Shown in pieces: positions 28,765-37,434 of a stretch of DNA of 64,000 nt. The notes under the pieces are model-generated. The model worked only from the letters and a program-made list of their open reading frames with translations, was not told the DNA's origin and did no database searches. Made by a program: the position numbers and the translations under genes. The number at the start of each line of letters is the position of its first letter. The first letter of the stretch is position 1. The DNA lies in NCBI GenBank assembly GCA_902625845.1, contig CACOCT010000003.1:48973-112972 (forward strand), read 5' to 3'. This DNA comes from an uncultured Prochlorococcus sp. Lineage in GTDB: Bacteria > Cyanobacteriota > Cyanobacteriia > PCC-6307 > Cyanobiaceae.

Positions 28765-29006
28765 TAAAGATGGATATTAAAGACATCGATAGAATTATAG
28801 AAATGTGTTGGGAAGATAGAACTCCATTTGAATCTATAGAGTTTCAATTTGGATTAAAAGAAAAAGATGCAATTAAAATTATGAGAAAACATCTTAAAAG
28901 AAAATCCTTCAATGTTTGGAGAGAAAGAGTTAATGGTAGAAATACAAAACATATGCGATTAAAAGATTCTTCTAGATTTAAGTCAACTCATAAAAGAAAA
29001 ATTTAA
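28749..29006 (+). CDS. DUF2805/TIGR03643-family small protein
   Basis: About 85 residues. The longest frame starts at ATG 28737; ATG 28749 or ATG 28770 (MDIKDIDRI) are equally possible, and I use 28749. It contains IEMCWEDRTPFESIEFQFGL then KIMRKHLKRKSFNVWRERV and GRNTKHMRL, the conserved pattern of a family usually found beside photolyase-related genes. Its helix-turn-helix-like basic composition suggests nucleic-acid contact, but function is unknown. It overlaps the DCC gene by 16 bp. Confidence 0.83.
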   Translation: MQHSIIKMDIKDIDRIIEMCWEDRTPFESIEFQFGLKEKDAIKIMRKHLKRKSFNVWRERVNGRNTKHMRLKDSSRFKSTHKRKI

Positions 29007-29009
29007 GTA

Positions 29010-29141
29010 GTGAAAAATTTACCAAATAAAATTTGTCCAGTCTGCAATAGATCATTTGATTGGAGAAGAAAATGGCATGATTGTTGGGATGATGTTAAAT
29101 ATTGCTCAAACAGGTGTAGAAAAAGGAAATCGAAAAAATGA
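29010..29141 (+). CDS. DUF2256 zinc-ribbon-like micro-protein (43 aa)
   Basis: A 43-residue frame starting at GTG 29010, 3 bp after the DUF2805 stop and overlapping the photolyase-related ATG by 4 bp (ATGA). It has ICPVCNRSFDWRRKW, then CWDDVKYCSNRCRKRK, i.e. paired CxxC and CxxxC motifs that can bind zinc. This is the DUF2256 pattern, commonly beside photolyase-related genes. The function is unknown. Its small size makes it easy to miss. Confidence 0.85.
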   Translation: MKNLPNKICPVCNRSFDWRRKWHDCWDDVKYCSNRCRKRKSKK

Positions 29142-30628
29142 AGCAAATATCTATAATCTTCCCGAATCAATTATTCGAATTAAGTCCCATTATTAAATAT
29201 GGTTGTGATATTTTAATGATTGAAGATTCTCTTTTTTGGGGGAATGATAAATATTTTCAATTTAGAAATCATATTAATAAGATAATTTTTTTAAAAGCTA
29301 GTATGTATTCTTATAAAGAATATTTGGAAAAAAATGGTAATAACGTTATTTATGCCGCAAATCAAAAGAACTTTTCAACCCAAGACTATTTATTAAAATA
29401 TTTAAAAAAGGATTATCAAATAATTAATGTCATTGATCCTCATGATTATTTAATTAAAAAAAGATTAAATAAATTTGTTAAAGAAAAACGATTGGAAATT
29501 AATTATATAGAATCACCAATGTTTCTTACAGAAAATGAAATAATAAATAAGTTTAGAAATAATTCTAAAAAACCCTTAATGGGAAGATTTTATGAGGATC
29601 AAAGGCGAAGCCAAAATATATTAATTAACGATGACGGGTCACCTCAGGGTGGCAAGTGGAGTTTTGATGCATTAAATAGAAAAAAAATTCCTAAAAATAT
29701 AGATATTCCAAATATAAAAAGATTATCTAAAAATAAAGTAGTCTTAGAATCTGAAAAGTTAATTTTAAAAAGTGATATTCAATTTTTAGGATCAAATCAA
29801 TATTTCTTTTATCCTACAAACTTTAAAGAAGCTAAAGACTGGTTGAATGATTTTTTTGAAGAGAGATTTTTTCTTTTTGGTGATTATGAAGATGCTATTT
29901 GTAAGCAAAATAGTTTTTTATGGCACAGCCTTCTGTCAATGTTATTAAATATTGGATTATTAACTCCTAGAGAAGTTATCGATAAAGCTATTAGTTTTAG
30001 TGAAGAAAATAATGTTCCTCTGAATTCTTTAGAAGGTTTTATAAGACAAATTATTGGTTGGCGAGAATTTATAAATCTTATATATGAGAAGTATGGTGTG
30101 CAAATGAGAACCAGTAATTTCTGGAATTTTGAAAATAAAACAATTCCTGATTCCTTTTATAATGGAACCACAGGAATTGAACCTGTTGATAACGTAATAA
30201 AAAATATTTTGCAATTTGGATATTGTCATCATATAGAGAGATTAATGGTACTTGGAAACTTTATGCTTTTATGTCGTTTGCATCCTGATGAGGTATATAA
30301 ATGGTTTATGGAAATGTTTATTGATTCCTATGATTGGGTTATGGTCCCAAATGTTTATGGGATGAGTCAATTTAGCGATGGAGGTATTTTTTCTACAAAG
30401 CCATATATTTCTGGCTCGAATTATATAAAAAAAATGTCAAATTATAAAAATGATGATTGGTGTATAGTTTGGGATGGCTTATTTTGGAAATTTATTTATG
30501 ATAATAAAACTTTCTTTAGTAAACAATATAGACTTTCAATGCTAACTAGAAATCTAGATAAAATGAAACCTGAAAGGTTAAAGTATCATTTGGAAGTGGC
30601 AAATGAATTTTTAAATGAACTAAAATGA
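29138..30628 (+). CDS. Photolyase/cryptochrome-related protein (FeS-BCP family, cluster ligands mostly missing)
   Basis: A 496-residue member of the prokaryotic deoxyribodipyrimidine photolyase-related family ((6-4) photolyase type). It has an N-terminal alpha/beta domain (ISIIFPNQLFE), PLMGRFYEDQRR near residue 146, and FAD-domain motifs: LEGFIRQIIGWREFI near 298, FGYCHHIERLMVLGNFML near 360 and YDWVMVPNVYGMSQFSDGG near 398. The family's four Fe-S cysteines are mostly absent: the sites align with P349, K437 and D440, and only C442 could remain. It is the last gene of a tight DCC-DUF2805-DUF2256 unit. DNA repair by light is the likely role. Confidence 0.88.
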   Translation: MKQISIIFPNQLFELSPIIKYGCDILMIEDSLFWGNDKYFQFRNHINKIIFLKASMYSYKEYLEKNGNNVIYAANQKNFSTQDYLLKYLKKDYQIINVIDPHDYLIKKRLNKFVKEKRLEINYIESPMFLTENEIINKFRNNSKKPLMGRFYEDQRRSQNILINDDGSPQGGKWSFDALNRKKIPKNIDIPNIKRLSKNKVVLESEKLILKSDIQFLGSNQYFFYPTNFKEAKDWLNDFFEERFFLFGDYEDAICKQNSFLWHSLLSMLLNIGLLTPREVIDKAISFSEENNVPLNSLEGFIRQIIGWREFINLIYEKYGVQMRTSNFWNFENKTIPDSFYNGTTGIEPVDNVIKNILQFGYCHHIERLMVLGNFMLLCRLHPDEVYKWFMEMFIDSYDWVMVPNVYGMSQFSDGGIFSTKPYISGSNYIKKMSNYKNDDWCIVWDGLFWKFIYDNKTFFSKQYRLSMLTRNLDKMKPERLKYHLEVANEFLNELK

Positions 30629-30863
30629 TAATGTGTATCAAATCTTAAAAATTAAAAGAATATAAGATTATTACAAAATATAACAAAAAGGTGTTAATTT
30701 TATATTGACCAGTAAATAGTGTCTTCTTGGATAACTTTCTAAGCCATTATTCAATTTATATATTTAAATTTCTTAAGTTTGGAAAAACTGTAATTTTGAA
30801 ATTCAAATCAATAAATCTTTTTGATTAAAAAGTACATCTTTAAAATTTTACATTTATGATTTT
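30629..30863. other. Intergenic AT-rich spacer
   Basis: The gap between the photolyase-related gene and rsmB is 423 bp; it holds a 49-residue ORF (listed separately) in its second half. In this first part I see no RNA gene, repeat or convincing promoter. Confidence 0.5.
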
Positions 30864-31013
30864 ATGAAAAAAAATACGAACAATTCCAATTTTAAATTAA
30901 TTAATGAAAAAATTCATTCACTAAACATCTATCTTTTCTTAGGTTTTAATTTAACTTTAGTATCTGTATTGGGTTTTATTTGGATGAAATCTTCAATAAA
31001 TAATATTGTATAG
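30864..31013 (+). CDS. Small single-span membrane protein (49 aa)
   Basis: A 49-residue frame from ATG 30864. A polar N-terminus (MKKNTNNSNFKLINEKIH) precedes a hydrophobic segment of about 21 residues (LNIYLFLGFNLTLVSVLGFIW), ending MKSSINNIV. This layout, with positive charge before the span, is typical of a short membrane peptide. I do not recognise a family, and conservation is the needed test. It ends 38 bp before rsmB. Confidence 0.5.
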   Translation: MKKNTNNSNFKLINEKIHSLNIYLFLGFNLTLVSVLGFIWMKSSINNIV

Positions 31014-31051
31014 ATATATGATTATTATGTAAAAAGTAATTCTAAAATATT

Positions 31052-32368
31052 TTGCTAGAAGGGTATTTACAAAGAAAAGCGGCTTGGGAAATTTTGTTAA
31101 AAGTAAGTTCAGGTATGTATTCAGATTTAGCTTTAGAAAAAGTATTAACAAAATATAAGTTCACTTCATTAGATATTGCATTTATCACTGAGTTATCATT
31201 TGGATGTATTAGATATAGAAAGCTCTTAGATCATTGGATTGATCATATATCCAAATCAAATCATGAGAAACAACCTCCTAAATTGAGATGGTTGCTTCAT
31301 ATAGGCTTATATCAAATATTGAAGATGGATAAAATACCCGATTCTGCATGTATCAATACAACTGTTGAGATAGCTAAAAATTCAGAATTAAATAAATTAA
31401 GCGGAGTTGTTAATGCAATACTTAGAAATGTAACTAGGAAATTAAAAATTAATAATCTCCCTGCAGTTTCAATGAAACAGGCAGAAAGAATTTCTTTTGA
31501 AGAATCATTACCTTTATGGCTTGTAAATGAAATGATTGATTGGTTTGGAATTAACGAAACTAAAAAGATTGCTAGTGCATTTAATAAAAAGCCCAAAATT
31601 GATTTTAGAATTAATACACTTAAAACTACAATGAAAGAATCCATAGAGATATTCCAAAAAAATAATATTGATGTTGGACCTATAAGTAAATTAGAAAATG
31701 GATTGGTGCTAAAAAGTAAGCCAAGATCAATTCGAAAACTTCCTGGATATTTTGAGGGTAAATGGTTAATTCAAGATAGATCTTCACAGTGGGTGGCACC
31801 TCTCTTGAAGCCAATAAAAGGAGATAAAATTCTTGATGCTTGTGCGGCACCAGGAACTAAAACTACACACTTGGCCCAATTAATTGAGGATGATGGACAA
31901 ATTTTAGCTATTGATAAATCGGAAATAAGACTAAATTTATTAAAGGAAAATGTAGAAAGATTAAATATAAAAAGTATAAAAATTATCAGAATAGATGCTA
32001 CAAAACTTAAAGATATTAAACCTGAATATATCAATTACTTTGATAAGATTTTAATCGATGCTCCTTGTTCTGGCTTAGGAACTTTGGCAAGAAATCCTGA
32101 TGCAAGATGGAAGATAACAAAAGACAGTATTAAACAATTAATAACTATTCAAGAAAAATTATTAGAAACAATTATTCCTTTACTTAATAAAAATGGTCTA
32201 TTAGTTTACTCAACTTGCACAATTTGCCCAAATGAGAATAATTTGCTTATTGATAAATTTTTAAAGAAAAATAATAAATTAGAGTTAGTTTTTGAGAAAC
32301 AAATATTACCTAATAACGAGGATTCAGGAGATGGATTTTATGCTGCAATAGTTTCATATAAAAAATAA
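31052..32368 (+). CDS. rsmB: 16S rRNA m5C967 methyltransferase RsmB (Sun)
   Basis: A 438-residue protein. The N-terminal NusB-like RNA-binding domain (about residues 5-145) is followed by a SAM-dependent methyltransferase domain. The SAM motif is ILDACAAPGTKTTHLA near 264. The two functional cysteines are in DAPCSGLGTLARNPDARW near 340 and YSTCTICPNEN near 391. Start TTG at 31052. It is convergent with the PBP gene, the stops 16 bp apart. Confidence 0.94.
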   Translation: MLEGYLQRKAAWEILLKVSSGMYSDLALEKVLTKYKFTSLDIAFITELSFGCIRYRKLLDHWIDHISKSNHEKQPPKLRWLLHIGLYQILKMDKIPDSACINTTVEIAKNSELNKLSGVVNAILRNVTRKLKINNLPAVSMKQAERISFEESLPLWLVNEMIDWFGINETKKIASAFNKKPKIDFRINTLKTTMKESIEIFQKNNIDVGPISKLENGLVLKSKPRSIRKLPGYFEGKWLIQDRSSQWVAPLLKPIKGDKILDACAAPGTKTTHLAQLIEDDGQILAIDKSEIRLNLLKENVERLNIKSIKIIRIDATKLKDIKPEYINYFDKILIDAPCSGLGTLARNPDARWKITKDSIKQLITIQEKLLETIIPLLNKNGLLVYSTCTICPNENNLLIDKFLKKNNKLELVFEKQILPNNEDSGDGFYAAIVSYKK

Positions 32369-32384
32369 ATTTTTCTCAATTAGA

Positions 32385-34133
32385 CTATATATTAATTGAT
32401 TTAATATAAGTCCTCCAAAAATTTGCAGAAGTTCCACTAGAAAAATTTGTTATTCTGTTATCATCAAAGCCGATCCATATTCCAGTAGTTAAATTTTTAA
32501 TTGATCCGATAAACCAAAGATCTTTATTTAGATCTGAAGTTCCTGTTTTCCCAAATATTTTCCTACCCTTAATTGAAGCTGCTACACCAGTGCCATCTTC
32601 AACAGATTTTTCTAAAAGATAATTTAATTTATTTGCTATTTCTTTATCAATAACTTTTATTGTTTGAAATTTATTTTCCCAAATTATTGTTCCGTTTTTT
32701 GATTTTATTTTCTTAATAATACTTGGTTTTATTGATATACCTTTGTTATTGATTATGGAATATGCCTTCGTAATATTTAAAAGACTATCGCCATATGCTC
32801 CTATCGCAATGGATAAATAAGAACTATGATCTTTTTTATATTTTATGCCAAATTGATTAGCTAGAGTTACTACCTTTTTTAAACCAAATTGATTTGAAAT
32901 TTTGATCGGTACTATATTTGAGGAATTTTTAAAAGATTCAATTAAAGTAGATTCTCCTTGATAGATGTTAGAGAAATTTTTAGGGCAATAATCCTCCCAG
33001 CAAGTGGGAGAATCGTCATAAGTATCTAAAAGACTTTTACCCTCTAAAATTGCTAGACAATATGGAATTATTTTAAATGTAGAACTTAAAGGTCTTATCG
33101 CAGATGTAACGCGATTAAATTGATTATATTCTGGTTCTCTACCGCTTATCATAGTTTTTATAAGTCCAGTATCTGATTCGATTGATATTAAACCTACCTC
33201 AATTCCTCTCGGTAATAATTCTTGAGAAAGCTTTTGTGCTTTATCTTGCCATTCCTTTTCGATACTAGAATTAATTATCAGATGCTCATCAATTGGATAG
33301 TTTTCTTCCGCAATTATTTTATTTGTTGTTTCAGTCAATATAAAATTTATTAAAAGTTTATCTTCGTTATTTTTTTTATTAATAACTTTAATTTTTTCTC
33401 TTAAAGCTTTTTCATAATTGATTTTATCTATATAACCTTCTAAATACATTAATTTAAGAATATTATCTCTTCTTTGAATCGCTAATTCATAATTTTGATA
33501 AGGTGAATAAAAGTTTGGTGCAGGAGCTAATCCTGCTAACATTGCTATTTCTGATAATGTTAATTCACAAATAAGTTTGCCAAAATAAACCTGAGATGCT
33601 TCATTAATCCCTTTTGCTCCTTCTCCTAAATAAATTTCATTAAGGTAGATCTTGAGAATTTGATTCTTACTATATTTGTAATCCATAATTATTGAAATTA
33701 TTATTTCTTTAATTTTTCTTTTAATGCTAATTTCGTTATTTAAGAAAACCAATCTGGAGGTCTGCTGCGTTATTGTGCTGCCTCCCTCTTTTATATATCC
33801 ACTTTCAATATTATTTATCAATGCTCTAGTTGTACCAAATATATCTACACCATTATGTTTAAAGAATCTTTTATCTTCAGCAGAAATAAAAGCATATTTA
33901 ATTAGTTTAGGTATCTTCTCTTCTTCATCTTGTATATTAAATTTCCTGCTTAATTTACTCAGTATTTTATCTTGAGAATAGTAGATCTCATATGAAAAAT
34001 TATTTATTAATTTATATTTATCATTAATTTTATAATTAAAATTATTTCTGATAATGTTATTTAAAAAAAGTAAAACTAGAAATATAAATAGTATTGGCGA
34101 GATTAATAAAATTATGTACTTAAATTTAAGCAC
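32385..34133 (-). CDS. Class A penicillin-binding protein (transglycosylase/transpeptidase)
   Basis: A 582-residue bifunctional PBP. The N-terminal membrane anchor is about residues 8-26. The glycosyltransferase domain has AEDKRFFKHNGVDIFG near 91 and GGSTITQQTSRLV near 118. The transpeptidase domain has the catalytic SxxK in LSSTFKIIPYCL near 354, SSNIVPIKI near 408 and GKTGTSDLNKDL near 528. It polymerises and cross-links peptidoglycan, consistent with MurE nearby in the window. It sits directly downstream of chlG on the same strand with a 1 bp gap, a positional rather than functional link. Confidence 0.93.
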   Translation of the reverse strand: MLKFKYIILLISPILFIFLVLLFLNNIIRNNFNYKINDKYKLINNFSYEIYYSQDKILSKLSRKFNIQDEEEKIPKLIKYAFISAEDKRFFKHNGVDIFGTTRALINNIESGYIKEGGSTITQQTSRLVFLNNEISIKRKIKEIIISIIMDYKYSKNQILKIYLNEIYLGEGAKGINEASQVYFGKLICELTLSEIAMLAGLAPAPNFYSPYQNYELAIQRRDNILKLMYLEGYIDKINYEKALREKIKVINKKNNEDKLLINFILTETTNKIIAEENYPIDEHLIINSSIEKEWQDKAQKLSQELLPRGIEVGLISIESDTGLIKTMISGREPEYNQFNRVTSAIRPLSSTFKIIPYCLAILEGKSLLDTYDDSPTCWEDYCPKNFSNIYQGESTLIESFKNSSNIVPIKISNQFGLKKVVTLANQFGIKYKKDHSSYLSIAIGAYGDSLLNITKAYSIINNKGISIKPSIIKKIKSKNGTIIWENKFQTIKVIDKEIANKLNYLLEKSVEDGTGVAASIKGRKIFGKTGTSDLNKDLWFIGSIKNLTTGIWIGFDDNRITNFSSGTSANFWRTYIKSINI

Positions 34134-34134
34134 G

Positions 34135-35082
34135 TTAGGCTATAAGAAAGCTATGTCCAATAGCTAAAGCAGTTACAAGCATTCCAGTAATTAGAAATGG
34201 TTGCGCACTTGCTTGATATTTTACATCATATTTAAGGGGATCTCTTAATAACCACATTTCTTGGAATGTGATTTGTGGAATAACTAATAAAACTAAAATT
34301 ACTGAGGCTAAATGTTGATCAATAATTATGAGTACCCCTACCATCGCCAATTGAAATATATCAATAAGACCAGCACTTATTCTGCTGGCATTTTTAATAC
34401 CAAAAATTACAGGTAAAGAATTTAATCCTAACTTAGAGTCTCCCTCTACACTTTTAAAGTCATTTATAACAGCAATACCTAAGCCAGAAAGACTATAAGC
34501 AAGAGTTAGTAATGCAGTTATGATTGTTAATTTTCCAAATAAAGCTTGACCTGCCCACCATGGTAGAGCAATGTAAGATGCTCCTAATGCATAATTACCT
34601 AACCATCCATTTTGTTTTAATTTTAGCGGAGGAGCGGAATAAATATAACTTACAAAAGATCCACCTAAAGCTAAAAGAAATACAGAAGGGAAATTATGCT
34701 GCGCATATATATCTAACAAATATGCAACTATTAATCCTAAAATAAGTAAAACCCAGATTTGTAATTTTACTTGTTTAATTGATATTGCCCCAGAAGGAAT
34801 TGGTCTATTGGGTTCATTAATGGCATCAATTTCTCGATCAAAAAAATCATTAATTGTTTGTGTATAGCCTGCTAGTAATGGACCGCTCATTAACATACAT
34901 GCCAATGATGCAAAAACATTATTAATTGTCCAAGCAAAATTACCACTTGCTGCTGCACCGCATATAACTCCCCATATCAAAGGGATCCAAGTAATTGGCT
35001 TCATTAGTTGTAATCTGAGTTTCCATAAACTAGAAGTCTCTGATGCGCCCTTGATTCCTAAAAGTTGTTTTGGATCATTCAC
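34135..35082 (-). CDS. chlG: Chlorophyll synthase (chlorophyllide prenyltransferase)
   Basis: A 315-residue UbiA-superfamily enzyme with about eight membrane spans. The Asp-rich prenyl-diphosphate motifs are QTINDFFDREIDAINEP near residue 95 and VINDFKSVEGDSKLGLN near 220. It attaches the phytyl or geranylgeranyl tail to chlorophyllide, here divinyl-type in Prochlorococcus by established knowledge. The 74-residue DUF2862 gene lies 6 bp upstream on the same strand, a conserved cyanobacterial arrangement. Confidence 0.95.
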   Translation of the reverse strand: MNDPKQLLGIKGASETSSLWKLRLQLMKPITWIPLIWGVICGAAASGNFAWTINNVFASLACMLMSGPLLAGYTQTINDFFDREIDAINEPNRPIPSGAISIKQVKLQIWVLLILGLIVAYLLDIYAQHNFPSVFLLALGGSFVSYIYSAPPLKLKQNGWLGNYALGASYIALPWWAGQALFGKLTIITALLTLAYSLSGLGIAVINDFKSVEGDSKLGLNSLPVIFGIKNASRISAGLIDIFQLAMVGVLIIIDQHLASVILVLLVIPQITFQEMWLLRDPLKYDVKYQASAQPFLITGMLVTALAIGHSFLIA

Positions 35083-35088
35083 TTAAAA

Positions 35089-35313
35089 TTAACCTCGTTC
35101 GATTTCTTCTGGGAAAAACCAATTTTCTTGGCCAGAATTAAATTTTAGGATCAAACCAATGCTTCTTCCATCGGTCATCTTATAACCTACTATCACTGCT
35201 TTAGGATTAGAAGCAATTTGCTCAATAAGTTTTGTCGGTAATCGATCTTTTACTTTCTCAAAATTAATTTTTACTTTACTTCCAATTTTTGGTAATAATT
35301 TTGTCTTAGCCAT
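35089..35313 (-). CDS. DUF2862 small protein associated with chlG
   Basis: A 74-residue basic protein (LPKIGSKVKINFEKVKDRLP, ending NWFFPEEIERG). It resembles the cyanobacterial DUF2862 family, found beside chlorophyll synthase genes, and appears to be a small beta-barrel-like protein. Function is unknown. It is 6 bp before chlG, so co-translation is likely. hisF diverges from it across about 60 bp. Confidence 0.85.
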   Translation of the reverse strand: MAKTKLLPKIGSKVKINFEKVKDRLPTKLIEQIASNPKAVIVGYKMTDGRSIGLILKFNSGQENWFFPEEIERG

Positions 35314-35372
35314 AACATTTATAATAGAAGCTATTATTCAAGCCTAACAGCATTTGGACAAATTTTTTTAAA

Positions 35373-36140
35373 ATGGTTGCTCTTCGTTTAATACCCTGCC
35401 TTGATGTCGCGAATGGTCGAGTGGTTAAAGGTGTCAATTTTATCAATCTTAGAGATGCTGGAGATCCTGTTGAACTAGCATGTTTATATTCAGATGAAGG
35501 TGCGGATGAGATAGTATTTTTGGATATTAAAGCAACTTTTGAGAACAGAAAGACTTTAATAGATCTTGTTTCTAGGACAGCAAAAATTGTTAAAATACCT
35601 TTTACCGTGGGTGGAGGAATAAGGTCAATTAATTCTATTAATGATCTACTAAGAGCAGGAGCAGATAAAGTTAGCTTAAATTCCTCTGCAGTAAATAACC
35701 CATTATTAATTAAAGATAGTTCTGAAAAATTTGGTAGCCAATGTGTCGTTATTGCTATTGATGCAAGAAGAAAATTGAATGAAGAGAAGAGATGGGAGGT
35801 TTATATTAATGGAGGTAGGATTAATACAGGTATTGATGTAATCAGTTGGTCTAAACAGGTTGAAGAATTAGGTGCAGGGGAAATATTATTAACATCTATG
35901 GATGGAGATGGTACGCAAAAAGGGTATGATTTGGAACTAAATAAAAGTGTTTCTGATGCAGTTAATATACCTGTTATCGCATCAGGTGGTGCAGGTTCTT
36001 TAAATGACATATATGAAGTATTTACTAAAGGTGGAGCATCTGCTGCTCTTTTAGCATCTTTGTTGCACGATAAAATATTAACTATTAACGAAATTAAATC
36101 TTACTTAATAGAAAAAAATCTATTAATAAGACCAAATTAA
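35373..36140 (+). CDS. hisF: Imidazole glycerol phosphate synthase cyclase subunit
   Basis: A 255-residue TIM barrel. The two catalytic aspartates are in [14 protein letters not shown] (D11 region) and [10 protein letters not shown] near residue 130. Other motifs are [15 protein letters not shown] near 80 and [11 protein letters not shown] near 200. It closes the imidazole ring in histidine synthesis together with HisH, which is not in this window. Length is normal. Start ATG at 35373. Confidence 0.97.
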   Translation: MVALRLIPCLDVANGRVVKGVNFINLRDAGDPVELACLYSDEGADEIVFLDIKATFENRKTLIDLVSRTAKIVKIPFTVGGGIRSINSINDLLRAGADKVSLNSSAVNNPLLIKDSSEKFGSQCVVIAIDARRKLNEEKRWEVYINGGRINTGIDVISWSKQVEELGAGEILLTSMDGDGTQKGYDLELNKSVSDAVNIPVIASGGAGSLNDIYEVFTKGGASAALLASLLHDKILTINEIKSYLIEKNLLIRPN

Positions 36141-36171
36141 TAAATGACTTTTAAATTAATAATCTTTTTAA

Positions 36172-36873
36172 ATGATTAATAAAAATTCAAATTATATTAA
36201 TGATATTTTTAATAATGTTTCATATAAATATGATTTCTTTAATAATTTATTCAGTTTAGGATTACATTTTCTATGGAAAAGGAAATTAATTAGTTTATTA
36301 AAGCCAAAAAATGGAGAGGTATGGGCTGATTTATGTTGTGGAACGGGAGATATGACTTTTCTATTAAATGAATTAGTTACTCCGAGTGGTAAGGTTTTTG
36401 GAATTGATATATCGGAAAAACTTCTGAAAATTGCCCAAAGAAAGTCAAATAATTTAGGTAATACGGTTATCTATTGGAAAAAAAAAGATATTTTTGATTT
36501 GGATCCAAATTTGAGGAAATTTGACGGCATTTGTATGTCATATGGTTTAAGAAATTTAAAAAATGTGGAAGATGGTATTCAAAAGGTTTTTTTTCTTTTA
36601 AAAGATAATGGCAGAGCAGGATTTTTAGACTTTAATCATTCTAAAGAAAATTCTCTTTCTTCAATATTTCAGAAACTATTTTTGCGTTTTGTAGTTGTAC
36701 CCATATCGAGTTTTTTTAATTTAAAGAAAGAATATAGTTATATTGAAAACAGCATAAAGGAGTTTCCAAAAGGGGCAAAATTAATTTGCTTAGCAAAGAA
36801 AATTGGATTTAAAGAAGTAAAGTACAAAACTTTATTTGGTGAACAGATGGGTATATTACTTTTAAAAAAATAA
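36172..36873 (+). CDS. menG: 2-phytyl-1,4-naphthoquinone methyltransferase (MenG/UbiE)
   Basis: A 233-residue SAM methyltransferase. The SAM motif is DLCCGTGDMTFLLNEL near residue 56 and the UbiE signature is MSYGLRNLKNVEDGI near 124. In cyanobacteria this protein methylates the phylloquinone precursor, and plastoquinone precursors also pass through a related enzyme. The start is ATG at 36172. The stop is 4 bp from the convergent DUF721 gene. Confidence 0.9.
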   Translation: MINKNSNYINDIFNNVSYKYDFFNNLFSLGLHFLWKRKLISLLKPKNGEVWADLCCGTGDMTFLLNELVTPSGKVFGIDISEKLLKIAQRKSNNLGNTVIYWKKKDIFDLDPNLRKFDGICMSYGLRNLKNVEDGIQKVFFLLKDNGRAGFLDFNHSKENSLSSIFQKLFLRFVVVPISSFFNLKKEYSYIENSIKEFPKGAKLICLAKKIGFKEVKYKTLFGEQMGILLLKK

Positions 36874-36877
36874 TGAT

Positions 36878-37336
36878 CTAAATGGTTTCCCTCCAGCAAA
36901 ACGTACATTTGCCCCATCTTTCAATTTCTCTTAAAGGGGTAAGTCTTTCACATATCTTACAATTTTGCATTTGTTGGTTTTTAATCCTGTTTGGATGATT
37001 TTCCCATATTAATTTATTATTTAAAATTTTATCTTTATTTGATTCATCTTGATAATTTTGAACTATTCGAATATTTTTTAAATTTATTCCTAATCTTAAA
37101 ATTGATTCTTTCAAATTATGTTTGTTATAAATTAATGCTTGCCTCCATTGTGGATGGTTAGAAACAATGGTTAATATATTATTTTCAATTTTTAAAGGCT
37201 GGCATTCTTTAGCTAATTCTTTCCCCACAACTTTAGCCCAATCATTTGATAAATTAAGCAATTTATCAAAATCAGACCAAGATTTCCTAAAATTTACAAG
37301 ACAAGTATTTAAAGTATCAGGTTTTCTTTGAATCAA
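36878..37336 (-). CDS. DUF721/DciA-like protein with C-terminal zinc ribbon
   Basis: A 152-residue protein. The N-terminal DUF721 (DciA-like) domain is about residues 1-95 (WAKVVGKELAKECQPLKI and WRQALIYNKHNLK). A C-terminal zinc-binding segment, CKICERLTPLREIERWGKCTFC, gives two CxxC pairs. DciA proteins are ancestral helicase operators that load replicative DnaB in bacteria lacking DnaC. This is a family inference. Cyanobacterial DUF721 proteins often carry this extra zinc ribbon. Confidence 0.8.
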   Translation of the reverse strand: MIQRKPDTLNTCLVNFRKSWSDFDKLLNLSNDWAKVVGKELAKECQPLKIENNILTIVSNHPQWRQALIYNKHNLKESILRLGINLKNIRIVQNYQDESNKDKILNNKLIWENHPNRIKNQQMQNCKICERLTPLREIERWGKCTFCWRETI

Positions 37337-37434
37337 TTTCTTTATAAAGAAGAATTTAGATTATGTATAATTACAAAAACTAAAATTACTTATTAATAAT
37401 AAGTATTGAGATCTCATTTAATTATTAAAAGTTT

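Noticed and set aside
31312..32034. Antisense frames inside rsmB (31312-31644, 31771-32034)
   Set aside because: They mirror the conserved methyltransferase core and show no coding features.
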